Positions 16,094 to 24,849 of a DNA stretch of 64,000 nt are shown here, in pieces. The DNA comes from Proteiniphilum sp. UBA5384. GTDB lineage: Bacteria > Bacteroidota > Bacteroidia > Bacteroidales > Dysgonomonadaceae. The position numbers and the translations under genes were made by a program. Within the stretch, counting starts at the first letter, position 1, and the number at the start of each line of letters is the position of its first letter. The stretch is from the NCBI RefSeq assembly GCF_002410825.1, contig NZ_DHOS01000063.1, forward strand, positions 11,889 through 75,888, in the 5' to 3' direction. The notes under the pieces are model-generated. The model had not been told where the DNA came from and made no database searches. It worked only from the letters and a program-made list of their open reading frames with translations.

Positions 16094-18505
16094 ATGGATA
16101 AAAACCTGGTTATCGTTGAGTCGCCGGCAAAGGCAAAGACAATTGAGAGGTTTCTCGGAAAGGATTTCCATGTCATGTCTAGTTATGGACATATTCGAGA
16201 TCTGAAGAAAAAAGATTTCAGTATTGATGTAGAGAATGGCTTTATGCCGATCTACGAAATTCCTGCCGACAAGAAAAAGGTTGTCTCTGAACTGAAGGCG
16301 GCGGCAAAAAAAGCAGAAACGGTTTGGCTGGCTTCCGATGAGGACCGTGAAGGGGAGGCCATTTCCTGGCACCTCTATGATGTGTTGGACCTGAAAGAAG
16401 ATAAAACCAGACGTATTGTTTTCCACGAGATCACGAAGGATGCCATTCAACGCGCCATTCAGACACCCCGTAAGATCGACCAAAACCTGGTAGATGCGCA
16501 ACAGGCACGACGGGTGCTCGACCGTATTGTGGGCTTTGAACTCTCACCCGTATTATGGAGAAAGATAAAACCTGCCCTTTCGGCCGGACGGGTACAGTCG
16601 GTAGCCGTACGCCTTATAGTGGAGCGGGAACGCGAGATACAGAATTTTAAATCGGAGGCCGCTTACCGTATCGTGGCTCATTTCACTAAAGAGGAAAATG
16701 GACACTACTATGAGATCAAGGCTGAATATAATAAACGGTTAAAAACCAAAGCCGAGGCATTAGCGCTGTTAGAGAAACTTAAGACATCGACTTTTACTGT
16801 GGGGGATGTACATGTACGCCCGGTAAAGAAATCACCTGCTCCCCCGTTTACTACCTCTACCCTGCAACAGGAAGCTTCCCGCAAACTGGGATTCTCGGTA
16901 GGACAGACAATGATGGTTGCCCAGAGACTCTATGAGTCGGGGAAAATTACCTATATGCGTACTGATTCGGTACATCTTTCCTCTTTGGCAATCGGAACCA
17001 CCAAGACAGAGATCGGTGGGCAATACGGAGAAAAATACATTAAAAGCCGCCAATATGCCACCCGATCGAAGGGAGCACAGGAGGCACACGAGGCCATTCG
17101 CCCTACCTATATCAGTGAACATGAGGTGGAAGGTTCTGCTCAGGAAAGGCGGCTTTATGAGTTGATCTGGAAGCGTACCATCGCCTCCCAGATGGCTGAT
17201 GCTGAATTGGAACGCACTACTGCCGATATTAGTATCTCGAATGGCGACGGCAAGTTTGTAGCGAATGGTGAAGTAATCAAATTCGACGGATTCCTGCGCG
17301 TTTATCTGGAAGGAACCGACGATGAAAATGGAGAGAATGAAGAAGGTATGCTCCCTCCTTTGAAACATGGTGAACAACTTGCTATGCTGGAGACCAATGC
17401 CACTGAACGGTTTACCCAGCGACCTCCCAGATTTACCGAAGCGGCCTTGGTGAGAAAGATGGAAGAACTGGGAATTGGCAGGCCTTCCACTTATGCTCCA
17501 ACTATTTCCACTATCATCAATCGGGAGTATGTAGAAAAAACAAATGTAGAAGGAGAGGAAAGGGCGTATAATATCCTTACCCTCAAAAAAGGTGTTATTA
17601 AAGATAGCAACAAGAAAGAAATAGCGGGTGCCGATAAGAATAAATTGGTACCTACCGATATAGGAATGGTTGTAAACGATTTTTTGGTGGAATATTTCCC
17701 ATCGATTATCGATTATAATTTTACAGCGAATGTAGAGAAAGACTTTGACAGGATTGCTGAGGGAAAAGCCCAGTGGAATAAGTCGATAGCCGACTTCTAT
17801 AAAATATTCCATCCTATTGTGGAGGAAACGTCGCAAATGCGTACCGAACACAAGGCGGGTGAACGAGTATTGGGAACTGATCCCAAGACAGGACGCCAGG
17901 TGTCGGTGAAGATCGGTCGTTATGGCGCCATGGCGCAGATCGGAACACAGGAGGAAGAGGAAAAACCGCTTTTTGCTTCATTGCAGAAATCACAATCTAT
18001 CGAAACTATTACCCTTGAAGAGACATTAAAACTGTTTGAATTGCCCCGTACTGTAGGTGAATTCAGGAATAAGGAGGTGGTAATCGGTGTAGGACGGTTC
18101 GGCCCTTATATCCGTCACAACAATAAATTTGTCTCTTTGCCCAAGGGTGTTGATCCGCTGGAGATTCAACTCGATGAAGCAATCGAATTGATTGAGGCCA
18201 AAGAGAAAAAAGACCGGGAAAAGGTCATCAAGACATTTGATGAGGAGCCTGAATTGCAAGTATTGAATGGTCGTTACGGACCCTATATTGCCTATAAAAA
18301 ATCGAATTATAAGATACCGAAAAGTACCGGAAAACCGGAAGAACTCTTATTAGAGGATTGTCGTAAGATTATTTCTGATGCGGAGAATGCCAAAGAGCAC
18401 AAAACGGGAAAAGGAACGACGAAAGTATCTACGACGAAAACGCCTGCCGGAAAGTCAACAGCAGTAAAATCGACGAAAAAAAAGGCTTCGTCTAAAAAGA
18501 AATAA
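16094..18505 (+). CDS. topA: DNA topoisomerase I
   Basis: The 803-residue type IA enzyme relaxes negative supercoils. The Toprim domain is complete: Glu in VIVESPAKAKTIE and the SDEDREGEAISWHL acidic triad (about 79-92). The active-site tyrosine is Tyr287 in GKITYMRTDS. TSTLQQEASRKLGFS and GRPSTYAPTI are typical core motifs. The C-terminal ~200 residues carry topo-C repeats (GRYGAMAQIG, GRFGPYIRHN, GRYGPYIAYK) in place of zinc fingers, as is common in Bacteroidetes, then a Lys/Thr-rich tail that likely binds DNA. It is monocistronic. Confidence 0.97.
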   Translation: MDKNLVIVESPAKAKTIERFLGKDFHVMSSYGHIRDLKKKDFSIDVENGFMPIYEIPADKKKVVSELKAAAKKAETVWLASDEDREGEAISWHLYDVLDLKEDKTRRIVFHEITKDAIQRAIQTPRKIDQNLVDAQQARRVLDRIVGFELSPVLWRKIKPALSAGRVQSVAVRLIVEREREIQNFKSEAAYRIVAHFTKEENGHYYEIKAEYNKRLKTKAEALALLEKLKTSTFTVGDVHVRPVKKSPAPPFTTSTLQQEASRKLGFSVGQTMMVAQRLYESGKITYMRTDSVHLSSLAIGTTKTEIGGQYGEKYIKSRQYATRSKGAQEAHEAIRPTYISEHEVEGSAQERRLYELIWKRTIASQMADAELERTTADISISNGDGKFVANGEVIKFDGFLRVYLEGTDDENGENEEGMLPPLKHGEQLAMLETNATERFTQRPPRFTEAALVRKMEELGIGRPSTYAPTISTIINREYVEKTNVEGEERAYNILTLKKGVIKDSNKKEIAGADKNKLVPTDIGMVVNDFLVEYFPSIIDYNFTANVEKDFDRIAEGKAQWNKSIADFYKIFHPIVEETSQMRTEHKAGERVLGTDPKTGRQVSVKIGRYGAMAQIGTQEEEEKPLFASLQKSQSIETITLEETLKLFELPRTVGEFRNKEVVIGVGRFGPYIRHNNKFVSLPKGVDPLEIQLDEAIELIEAKEKKDREKVIKTFDEEPELQVLNGRYGPYIAYKKSNYKIPKSTGKPEELLLEDCRKIISDAENAKEHKTGKGTTKVSTTKTPAGKSTAVKSTKKKASSKKK

Positions 18506-18607
18506 CAATACCAGGATCGGTATTTAATATTGATAACGAGCGTTTTTTTTGATCGTTTACTTGATGGAGGATAAGAATCCAGACAGGAGAGTAAAGGGTC
18601 GAAGGAA

Positions 18608-19165
18608 TCAGTAAAGAACCAACCCAATCACACCGGAAAGGAAAATGAGCAGAATTGGATCTATTTTTTTGAGAGATGCTATCAGCACTACTCCAAAAAT
18701 AATCCAACTTTTGTAGTCGATAAAATTATAGGGAGTAATCAGTATAAGCGCAGCAGAAGCGATCAACCCGATAATAGCCGGTTTCAGAATGGAGAGCGCA
18801 GATTGTATCCATGGATTGTTTTTGAGGCGGAAGAAAAAGGCGGTGACAAGTGTCATCAGGATAAGAGAAGGGAGACTTACCGCCAAGGTACTGATAGCTG
18901 AACCCAGTATCCCATAACCGGAAGTGAATCCCATTTCTGTTACAGCAGAATAGCCGATATATGTTGCCGAATTGAAGGCGATTGGTCCGGGGGTGGTCTG
19001 GGAAATCGCCACAATATCGGTGAACTCGTTTATTGTGATCCATTGGTGGGTATCCACTATTTCATGTTGTATCAGTGGCAGCATGGCATACCCTCCTCCA
19101 AAACCGAATAACCCGATCTTGAAAAACGATACAAATAGTGCCAGATAGAGATCCAATAATTCCAT
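18608..19165 (-). CDS. Chromate transporter-family (CHR) protein, half-size, second subunit
   Basis: The 185-residue membrane protein is one half of a split CHR-family transporter. It shows FKIGLFGFGGGYAMLPLIQHE at the N-terminus and SQTTPGPIAFNSATYIGY, the family signature, followed by three or four hydrophobic segments. Short CHR proteins work as an antiparallel pair. The partner is encoded one base upstream, so the two are translated together. Family members export chromate, but many short ones in anaerobes lie outside any chromate-resistance context and the true substrate may be another anion. Confidence 0.88.
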   Translation of the reverse strand: MELLDLYLALFVSFFKIGLFGFGGGYAMLPLIQHEIVDTHQWITINEFTDIVAISQTTPGPIAFNSATYIGYSAVTEMGFTSGYGILGSAISTLAVSLPSLILMTLVTAFFFRLKNNPWIQSALSILKPAIIGLIASAALILITPYNFIDYKSWIIFGVVLIASLKKIDPILLIFLSGVIGLVLY

Positions 19166-19166
19166 A

Positions 19167-19715
19167 TTACTTGTTCACTCTCTTTTTTAGATAAATAAAA
19201 TGGGTTATTCCTAAGAAAATAGCGGTCAAAACGATATACATAGGGGAGATATTCAGTTGCCAGACCGCAAGTGCTACGACGATGGGGATCCAGAGGTTTT
19301 TCCATTTCACTCCGGCTGATTTACCCAGACTGAAGAGCGGGGAAACAATCAATGCTACCACTGCGGGACGGATACCTTTGAAAATGCGCTCCACTACCGG
19401 GTTATCCTTGAATTGCGTAAATACCAGGGCGATAAGCAAAATTACAATAAACGAGGGTAAAATGACACCTGCCCCCGAAAAGAGACTCCCCTTGAAGCCT
19501 AATCGCTTACTCCCTACGAACAGAGCTGTATTGAGTGCGATGGGACCCGGTATCGATTGAGCAATGGCAAGCATATCCATAAATTCCTCGTCTTCCAGCC
19601 ATCCTTTTTTGTCGACTACTTCGTTACGGATAAGGGGAATCATGGCATAGCCCCCGCCAAAAGTGAAAGCCCCAATCTTGAAAAAAACAAGAAAAATTTC
19701 CCAATATTGTTTCAT
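19167..19715 (-). CDS. Chromate transporter-family (CHR) protein, half-size, first subunit
   Basis: The start is placed at the ATG at 19715 (MKQYWEIFLVFFKIGAFTFGGGYAM), preceded by CGGAG 7 bases upstream; a frame extending to 19757 adds a non-homologous lead. The 182-residue protein has the CHR signature AIAQSIPGPIALNTALFVG and several membrane segments (about 5-25, 75-100, 105-130, 145-175). It forms a split transporter with the protein that follows it. A terminator-like hairpin (19746-19785) and a structured RNA lie in its 5' region, so read-through control is possible. Confidence 0.88.
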   Translation of the reverse strand: MKQYWEIFLVFFKIGAFTFGGGYAMIPLIRNEVVDKKGWLEDEEFMDMLAIAQSIPGPIALNTALFVGSKRLGFKGSLFSGAGVILPSFIVILLIALVFTQFKDNPVVERIFKGIRPAVVALIVSPLFSLGKSAGVKWKNLWIPIVVALAVWQLNISPMYIVLTAIFLGITHFIYLKKRVNK

Positions 19716-19745
19716 TATTTGCTCCGTCGGATTAAAAAAGTGAAA

Positions 19746-19790
19746 AGCAGATTGCAATCGAAGTATATCTTCTTGCTAATCTGCTTTTTA
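19746..19790. terminator. Bidirectional hairpin between the structured RNA and the CHR genes
   Basis: AGCAGATT (19746-19753) pairs with AATCTGCT (19778-19785). T-rich sequence follows on both strands, so it could terminate in either direction or act as an attenuator for the CHR pair on the minus strand. Confidence 0.5.
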
Positions 19791-19791
19791 T

Positions 19792-19994
19792 AAAAAAGCC
19801 GCACCGGTGGAATAAGACGAAACTCCTTATGACAGGATTTGAGTGTCCCGGTATCTTTGTAATCCGCTGTTCCGGTAAACCGGAATCCCGAAGGCTACGG
19901 CCCGCCATTGATACCAAAAACGAGTCTCGGTTCATAAAATGTAATTGATGAGTTTCCCAATCGACCAATGCGGCAATGACTCATTCAATTTTTA
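19792..19994 (-). ncRNA. Candidate structured RNA, rod-shaped, about 200 nt (6S-like outline)
   Basis: Downstream of a perfect promoter the minus-strand transcript can form five helices that nest without conflict. In plus coordinates: 19964-19974 with 19798-19808 (11 bp, two G-U), 19950-19956 with 19819-19825 (7 bp), 19932-19937 with 19827-19832 (6 bp), 19910-19915 with 19850-19855 (6 bp, extendable by G-U), and an apical hairpin 19880-19885 with 19870-19875 (6 bp, UUUA loop). The outer helix is followed at once by UUUUUU (19797-19792). A single long rod with internal bubbles is the outline of 6S RNA. A riboswitch-like leader for the CHR genes is the alternative. No convincing protein frame covers it. 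Confidence 0.6.
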
Positions 19995-20000
19995 TGTATC

Positions 20001-20032
20001 CAAAGATAGGGGCTAAAAATGAAACTTCCAAA
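20001..20032 (-). promoter_or_regulatory. Promoter of the candidate structured RNA
   Basis: The minus strand has TTTG (plus 20029-20032), exactly 20 bp, then TATCTTTG (plus 20001-20008), a full consensus promoter. The first translated gene downstream begins about 280 nt later. Confidence 0.75.
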
Positions 20033-20162
20033 TTATTTATGTTATTTTTTTGTCCCTTTCCTTCGTCTTGTATGCGACACTGTTCATTTTCAGAAGGGTT
20101 GGGTTTCTATTCAAAACTCCGTGAGATATTCAGTAATTGATTGTAGTTGCTGTCTGCTCATG

Positions 20163-21524
20163 TCAGGATTCCGCTAAAAACCGAGCGATCTCTTCGTCTG
20201 AAACCTCATGATTAGTCAAGTCGCCCGCCAGATATTGATCATAGGCTGCCATATCTACCAAGCCGTGTCCTGAAAGATTGAACAGGATCACCTTCTTTTT
20301 TCCCTCTTCTTTGGCTTTTAATGCTTCACGAACGGCCACAGCGATAGCATGGGTGGATTCGGGGGCGGGAACAATACCTTCGGTACGGGCAAAAAGTACA
20401 CCTGCTTCAAATGTTTCCAACTGTTTGACGCTTACTGCTTCAATCAATTTCTCTTTCAATAGTTGGCTCACGATACTACCGGCACCATGATAACGCAGCC
20501 CGCCTGCATGGATATTAGCCGGTGCAAATTTATGTCCTAATGTGTACATCGGGATCAGTGGGGTGTAGCCTGTCTCGTCACCGAAATCGTACCGGAACTC
20601 ACCTCTGGTCAGTTTGGGACAGGATGCCGGTTCCGCTGCGATAAAGCGGGTAGTGGTTTTTCCTGCGATATTATGGCGAAGAAAAGGAAAACTGATACCC
20701 GAGAAATTGGAGCCTCCGCCAAAACAGCCGATTACTACATCGGGATACTCGTCAGCCATCGCCATCTGCTTTTCAGCTTCCAGACCGATAATAGTTTGAT
20801 GGAGCGCTACATGGTTCAGTACACTCCCCAGAGTGTATTTGCATTTGGGTGTCTGCATCGCCAACTCAATCGCTTCGGAAATAGCTGTTCCCAGGCTGCC
20901 CTGATAATTGGGATGTTCGGTAAGAATCTTGCGTCCTGCTTTAGTCGACATACTGGGTGAAGGAATCACCTGTGCTCCCCATGTCTGCATCAGTGAGCGG
21001 CGGTAGGGCTTTTGCTCGTAACTGATTTTTACCATATAGACTGCTAGTTCCAGTCCGAATGTTTTGGCAGCAAAAGACAGTGCAGTCCCCCATTGTCCAG
21101 CGCCGGTCTCGGTAGTGATGTTGGTAGTTCCTTCTATCTTATTATAGTAGGCCTGTGGTAGCGCAGAGTTGAGTTTGTGCGATCCTACGGGACTCACACT
21201 TTCGTTTTTAAAATAAATATGTGCTGGCGTATCGAGTGCTCTTTCCAGAGCGGTAGCACGTACCAGTGGGCTGGGGCGGTAAATTTTATATTTCTCGCGT
21301 ACCTCTTCCGGAATATCAATCCACGCGTCAGTCTGATTCATCTCCTGGCGTGACAGTTCTTCGGCAAACAGGGGATAAAGATCTTCCGCTTTCAATGGCT
21401 CTTTTGTCTGCGGGTTAATCATGGGCTGAGGTTTGTTTTTCATTTCAGCCGTCACATTATACCATTGTGTGGGAATCTCTGTCTCCGGAAGAATGAATTT
21501 CTTTGTTTTTTCCATTATCATCAT
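20163..21524 (-). CDS. trpB: TrpB2-type tryptophan synthase beta chain
   Basis: The 453-residue protein is the longer TrpB2 form, which is usually encoded away from the trp operon and makes tryptophan from indole and serine, often without a TrpA partner. PLP-binding Lys117 sits in GSHKLNSA; TTETGAGQWGTALS, the phosphate loop GCFGGGSNF, and the C-terminal LSGHGLVDM are clear. ATG codons at 21524, 21521 and 21515 are all possible starts. The malic enzyme gene ends 15 bp upstream, so the two are probably co-transcribed. An alternative role is salvage of indole from peptide breakdown. Confidence 0.93.
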   Translation of the reverse strand: MMIMEKTKKFILPETEIPTQWYNVTAEMKNKPQPMINPQTKEPLKAEDLYPLFAEELSRQEMNQTDAWIDIPEEVREKYKIYRPSPLVRATALERALDTPAHIYFKNESVSPVGSHKLNSALPQAYYNKIEGTTNITTETGAGQWGTALSFAAKTFGLELAVYMVKISYEQKPYRRSLMQTWGAQVIPSPSMSTKAGRKILTEHPNYQGSLGTAISEAIELAMQTPKCKYTLGSVLNHVALHQTIIGLEAEKQMAMADEYPDVVIGCFGGGSNFSGISFPFLRHNIAGKTTTRFIAAEPASCPKLTRGEFRYDFGDETGYTPLIPMYTLGHKFAPANIHAGGLRYHGAGSIVSQLLKEKLIEAVSVKQLETFEAGVLFARTEGIVPAPESTHAIAVAVREALKAKEEGKKKVILFNLSGHGLVDMAAYDQYLAGDLTNHEVSDEEIARFLAES

Positions 21525-21539
21525 ATTATTGGGGTTTTA

Positions 21540-23843
21540 TTATTCAATCCTTGTAAGCCGATTTGTCAGGATGTTTTCTTCCACGATCGCATCAATTACA
21601 GCTACCGCTACCATGTGGACGATATCGCGTACGGATGTTTCCACATCAAGGATATGTACCGGTTTTTTCAGTCCCATCTGGATAGGGCCAATGATGTCAT
21701 TTGTACCGGTCTCCCTCAATAGTTTATATGCTGAATTGGCGGAACTGAGATTGGGAAATACCAATGTGTTCACTTCCTTATCACGCAGGCATGAGAATGG
21801 ATATTTCTTATCACGCAATTCCTTGTTGAGTGCATAATTTACCTGCATCTCGCCATCGACCACCAATTCGGGATATTTTTCATGCAATGTATCCACTACT
21901 TTGTGTACGCTAGCGGGACTACCTATCGAGTCGGCACCAAAATTGGAGTAGGAAATCATGGCAATCACCGGGTCATGGGCGAAAAACTTGACGGTGGCAT
22001 TGGCCAGCCGGGCAATATCTATCAGCGCATCGGTATCGGGATGGCGGTTGAAGAGCGTGTCGGCCAGAAAAAGCACACCTTTTTTCGTATTGACGATATG
22101 CATTGCGCCGATATGGTTCAACCCGTCGCGGACGCCTATTACCTCTTTGGCAATATCGGTAGTATCAGCATACTTGCTGAAGACACCTGTGATCATGGCG
22201 TCGGCATCTCCCGTTTCCACCATCATCATTCCGAAATAATTCCGCTCGAACATCTTTTCTGCAGCTTCGTCAAAGGTCATGCCTCTACGTTTCCGCTTTT
22301 GGGCAAGGATTTCGGCGTAATGCAAACGCCGTCCTTCTTCGCGGTCGTGGCGCAGATTCACAATTTCTATTCCCTCGAGGCTGATTTGGTTTTCCTTCGC
22401 TACGTTCGCGATCTTCTCCTCGTTTCCCAATAGCACCGGCATACAAATACCTTCGGCATATGCCATTTCGGCTGCCTTGAGCATATTCAGATGGTTTGTT
22501 TCCGAGAAAACCACTCTTTTAGGGTTTTGGCGTGCCATCTCGAACAGGCGACGGATCATTTTGTTGTCCAACCCCATCAAGTCACGCAGCTTATGATCGT
22601 ATTCTTCCCAGTCGGTAATCGGCTTGCGGGCCACCCCCGATTCCATCGCAGCCTTTGCCACTGCCGGAGCGACAGTGGTCAGGAGCCTTGGATCCAATGG
22701 TTTGGGAATGATATATTCTCTGCCGAACCTTAATTTTTTGATGCTATAGGCTGCATTTACCACGTCGGGTACCGCTTTCTTGGTAAGCTCCGCAAGGGCA
22801 TAGACCGTGGCAACTTTCATCTCTTCATTGATAGCGGTGGCCTGTACGTCGAGTGCACCACGGAAGATATAAGGGAATCCCAGCACGTTATTGATTTGGT
22901 TGGGATAGTCCGAGCGTCCTGTGGCGAAGATGATGTCATTTCGTGATTCCATCGCCAGTTCATAGGATATTTCGGGATTCGGGTTTGCCAATGCAAATAC
23001 AATAGGATTAGAATTCATCGATCGCAACATATCAGGGGTAAGTACGTCAGCTACCGAAAGCCCAAGGAACATGTCAGCATCTTTGATAGCCTCTTCCAGG
23101 GTAGAAATATTGCGGGTAGTGGCAAAAGGTTTTTTACGATCGTTCAGGTCAGTCCTGGAGGTGTTGATTACTCCTTTTGAATCAAGCATCACAATATTTT
23201 CCGGTTTTGCTCCCAATGCAATGTACAGCTGTGTGCAAGAGTTGGCAGCTGCCCCCGCTCCGTTTACCACGATGCGGATATCTTCAATTTTTTTACCGCT
23301 CATTTCCAATGCGTTAAGTAATCCGCATGCCGAGATGATGGCTGTGCCGTGCTGGTCGTCGTGCATAATGGGAATATCCAATTCGCTTTTTAATCGCTCT
23401 TCGATTTCAAAACATTCCGGTGCTTTAATATCTTCCAGATTGATACCGCCAAAAGTGGGAGAGATAGCCTTCACTACCTCAATAAATTTCTCAGGATCTT
23501 TCTCGTTTACTTCGATATCAAACACGTCGATTCCTGCGAATATTTTAAAGAGTAATCCTTTCCCTTCCATCACCGGTTTACCGGCCATGGCACCAATATC
23601 ACCCAGACCCAGTACGGCTGTACCGTTGGAGATCACAGCTACCAGATTGCCTTTTGAGGTGTAATCATAGGCTGTCTGCGGATCTTTTTCGATTTCAAGA
23701 CAAGGTTCAGCTACTCCCGGTGAGTAGGCCAGCGAGAGGTCTCGTTGAGAACTATGGGGTTTGGTCGGAATAACTTCTATTTTTCCCGGACGCCCTTGCG
23801 AATGGTAGGCTAGTGCGTCGTCATGCAGTTTATTGTTTGCCAT
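21540..23843 (-). CDS. maeB: NADP-dependent malic enzyme with C-terminal phosphotransacetylase-like domain
   Basis: The start is set at the ATG at 23843 (MANNKLHDDALAYH), giving 767 residues. Residues ~1-420 are the malic enzyme, which converts malate to pyruvate and CO2: SLAYSPGVAEPCLEI, GNLVAVISNGTAVLGLGD, catalytic region MHDDQHGTAI, the nucleotide loop VVNGAGAAA. Residues ~430-760 resemble phosphotransacetylase (PNLSSANSAYKLL near the end) but in this fusion act as a regulatory acetyl-CoA sensor rather than a catalyst. It heads an operon with trpB2. A -7 box lies at 23881-23888. Confidence 0.95.
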   Translation of the reverse strand: MANNKLHDDALAYHSQGRPGKIEVIPTKPHSSQRDLSLAYSPGVAEPCLEIEKDPQTAYDYTSKGNLVAVISNGTAVLGLGDIGAMAGKPVMEGKGLLFKIFAGIDVFDIEVNEKDPEKFIEVVKAISPTFGGINLEDIKAPECFEIEERLKSELDIPIMHDDQHGTAIISACGLLNALEMSGKKIEDIRIVVNGAGAAANSCTQLYIALGAKPENIVMLDSKGVINTSRTDLNDRKKPFATTRNISTLEEAIKDADMFLGLSVADVLTPDMLRSMNSNPIVFALANPNPEISYELAMESRNDIIFATGRSDYPNQINNVLGFPYIFRGALDVQATAINEEMKVATVYALAELTKKAVPDVVNAAYSIKKLRFGREYIIPKPLDPRLLTTVAPAVAKAAMESGVARKPITDWEEYDHKLRDLMGLDNKMIRRLFEMARQNPKRVVFSETNHLNMLKAAEMAYAEGICMPVLLGNEEKIANVAKENQISLEGIEIVNLRHDREEGRRLHYAEILAQKRKRRGMTFDEAAEKMFERNYFGMMMVETGDADAMITGVFSKYADTTDIAKEVIGVRDGLNHIGAMHIVNTKKGVLFLADTLFNRHPDTDALIDIARLANATVKFFAHDPVIAMISYSNFGADSIGSPASVHKVVDTLHEKYPELVVDGEMQVNYALNKELRDKKYPFSCLRDKEVNTLVFPNLSSANSAYKLLRETGTNDIIGPIQMGLKKPVHILDVETSVRDIVHMVAVAVIDAIVEENILTNRLTRIE

Positions 23844-23880
23844 TTTGATTGTTATTGAGGAATGAAAATACAAAATCGTA

Positions 23881-23888
23881 CAAAATTA
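23881..23888 (-). promoter_or_regulatory. -7 promoter element of maeB-trpB2
   Basis: The minus strand reads TAATTTTG, 38 bp upstream of the chosen maeB ATG. No good -33 match was found. Confidence 0.45.
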
Positions 23889-24036
23889 TAAAATAATAGC
23901 GACAGATTATAATTTTTAGAGAATTTAGGGTACGATTATCACTTTTTATCTGTCTCCATACTCCATAAAAGCGGTTTTTCAGGGAAATTTTTGAATGCAG
24001 AGCCTTTGAATGTGTCAGACTCCCGTAAACTATGTT

Positions 24037-24086
24037 AAAACTCAAAAAACTAATTTGAGTTTTTAAGTTTTCTATCTTACCTTTGC
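24037..24086 (+). promoter_or_regulatory. Promoter and palindromic operator of the first efflux operon
   Basis: TTTG (24054-24057), 20 bp, then TACCTTTGC (24078-24086) form a perfect promoter. A perfect 10-bp inverted repeat, AAAACTCAAA at 24037-24046 and TTTGAGTTTT at 24054-24063, overlaps the -33 box with a 7-bp spacer. This is the layout expected for autorepression by the TetR protein encoded just downstream. Confidence 0.7.
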
Positions 24087-24105
24087 TTCGTTTTATGAAT
24101 ATAAA

Positions 24106-24714
24106 ATGGAATTAAATGAACGCATAATAGAAAAAGCAGGCGAGCTGTTCCGGAAATATGGTATAAAGAATGTGTCGATGGATGAGATTGCGTCCTCAAT
24201 GGGTATCTCCAAGCGTACATTGTATGAGAATTTCAGGGATAAGGAAGATATTTTGTTATCTACGCTCCATTGGTTTGGTGATAAAAGAAAAGAAGAATTT
24301 GAATCTCTTTTCGCACAATGTCAAAATTCGGTGGAGGTATTTATCAAAATTATCGAAGTGCACGAAAGTGCGCAGGATTGTAGTGTGAAGTTCTTTGAAG
24401 ATATTCGGAAGTATTATCCGAGTGCTGACAAGATATTGAAAAAGCGTACTGAAATTAATAAAACCCATTTGAGAAATTTTTTGTTGAAAGGAATTAAAGA
24501 AGGATATATCCGTGAGGATCTGAATGTGGATGTAGCCGCCTTTCTGGTAGAAGAAAGTACCTACACTTATATCCGTGCCTCCTACCTTGAAAAGCCTCCT
24601 TTCTCTTTTAATGAGCTCTTCTATACGATGATGATCAATTTTGTGCGGGGGATTATGACCGGAAAAGGAATCAGTATTATAGACGCTTATTTACAGCAAC
24701 AAAAATCCAATTGA
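24106..24714 (+). CDS. TetR/AcrR family transcriptional regulator (efflux operon 1)
   Basis: The 202-residue protein has a canonical TetR DNA-binding domain at residues 4-48: ERIIEKAGELFRKYGIKNVSM, then DEIASSMGISKRTLYENFRDKEDIL with the recognition helix at about 28-44. The remaining ~150 helical residues would bind an inducer, probably a hydrophobic compound exported by the pump. It is the first gene of the efflux operon and is paralogous to the TetR at 35903. The inverted repeat over its own promoter is the likely operator. The ligand is unknown. Confidence 0.9.
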   Translation: MELNERIIEKAGELFRKYGIKNVSMDEIASSMGISKRTLYENFRDKEDILLSTLHWFGDKRKEEFESLFAQCQNSVEVFIKIIEVHESAQDCSVKFFEDIRKYYPSADKILKKRTEINKTHLRNFLLKGIKEGYIREDLNVDVAAFLVEESTYTYIRASYLEKPPFSFNELFYTMMINFVRGIMTGKGISIIDAYLQQQKSN

Positions 24715-24849
24715 GCCGGTTCATGCACTAAAGAGATCCATGGTATATTAAAAGTGTCCGGAATGGAATGAAGAGCGGAAACTGATGGACGAGAGTCGTT
24801 TAAAACAGCAATGAGTTGAAGTATAAAAAAGAAAAAAGAAACGATTATA

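Noticed and set aside
16832..17851. 339-codon minus-strand frame within topA
   Set aside because: Long but antisense to conserved topoisomerase motifs, Ile/Phe-rich without membrane organisation, no ribosome site.
19732..19968. 78-codon minus-strand frame covering the structured RNA
   Set aside because: It runs through paired helices and the terminator; no start context and no protein-like pattern.
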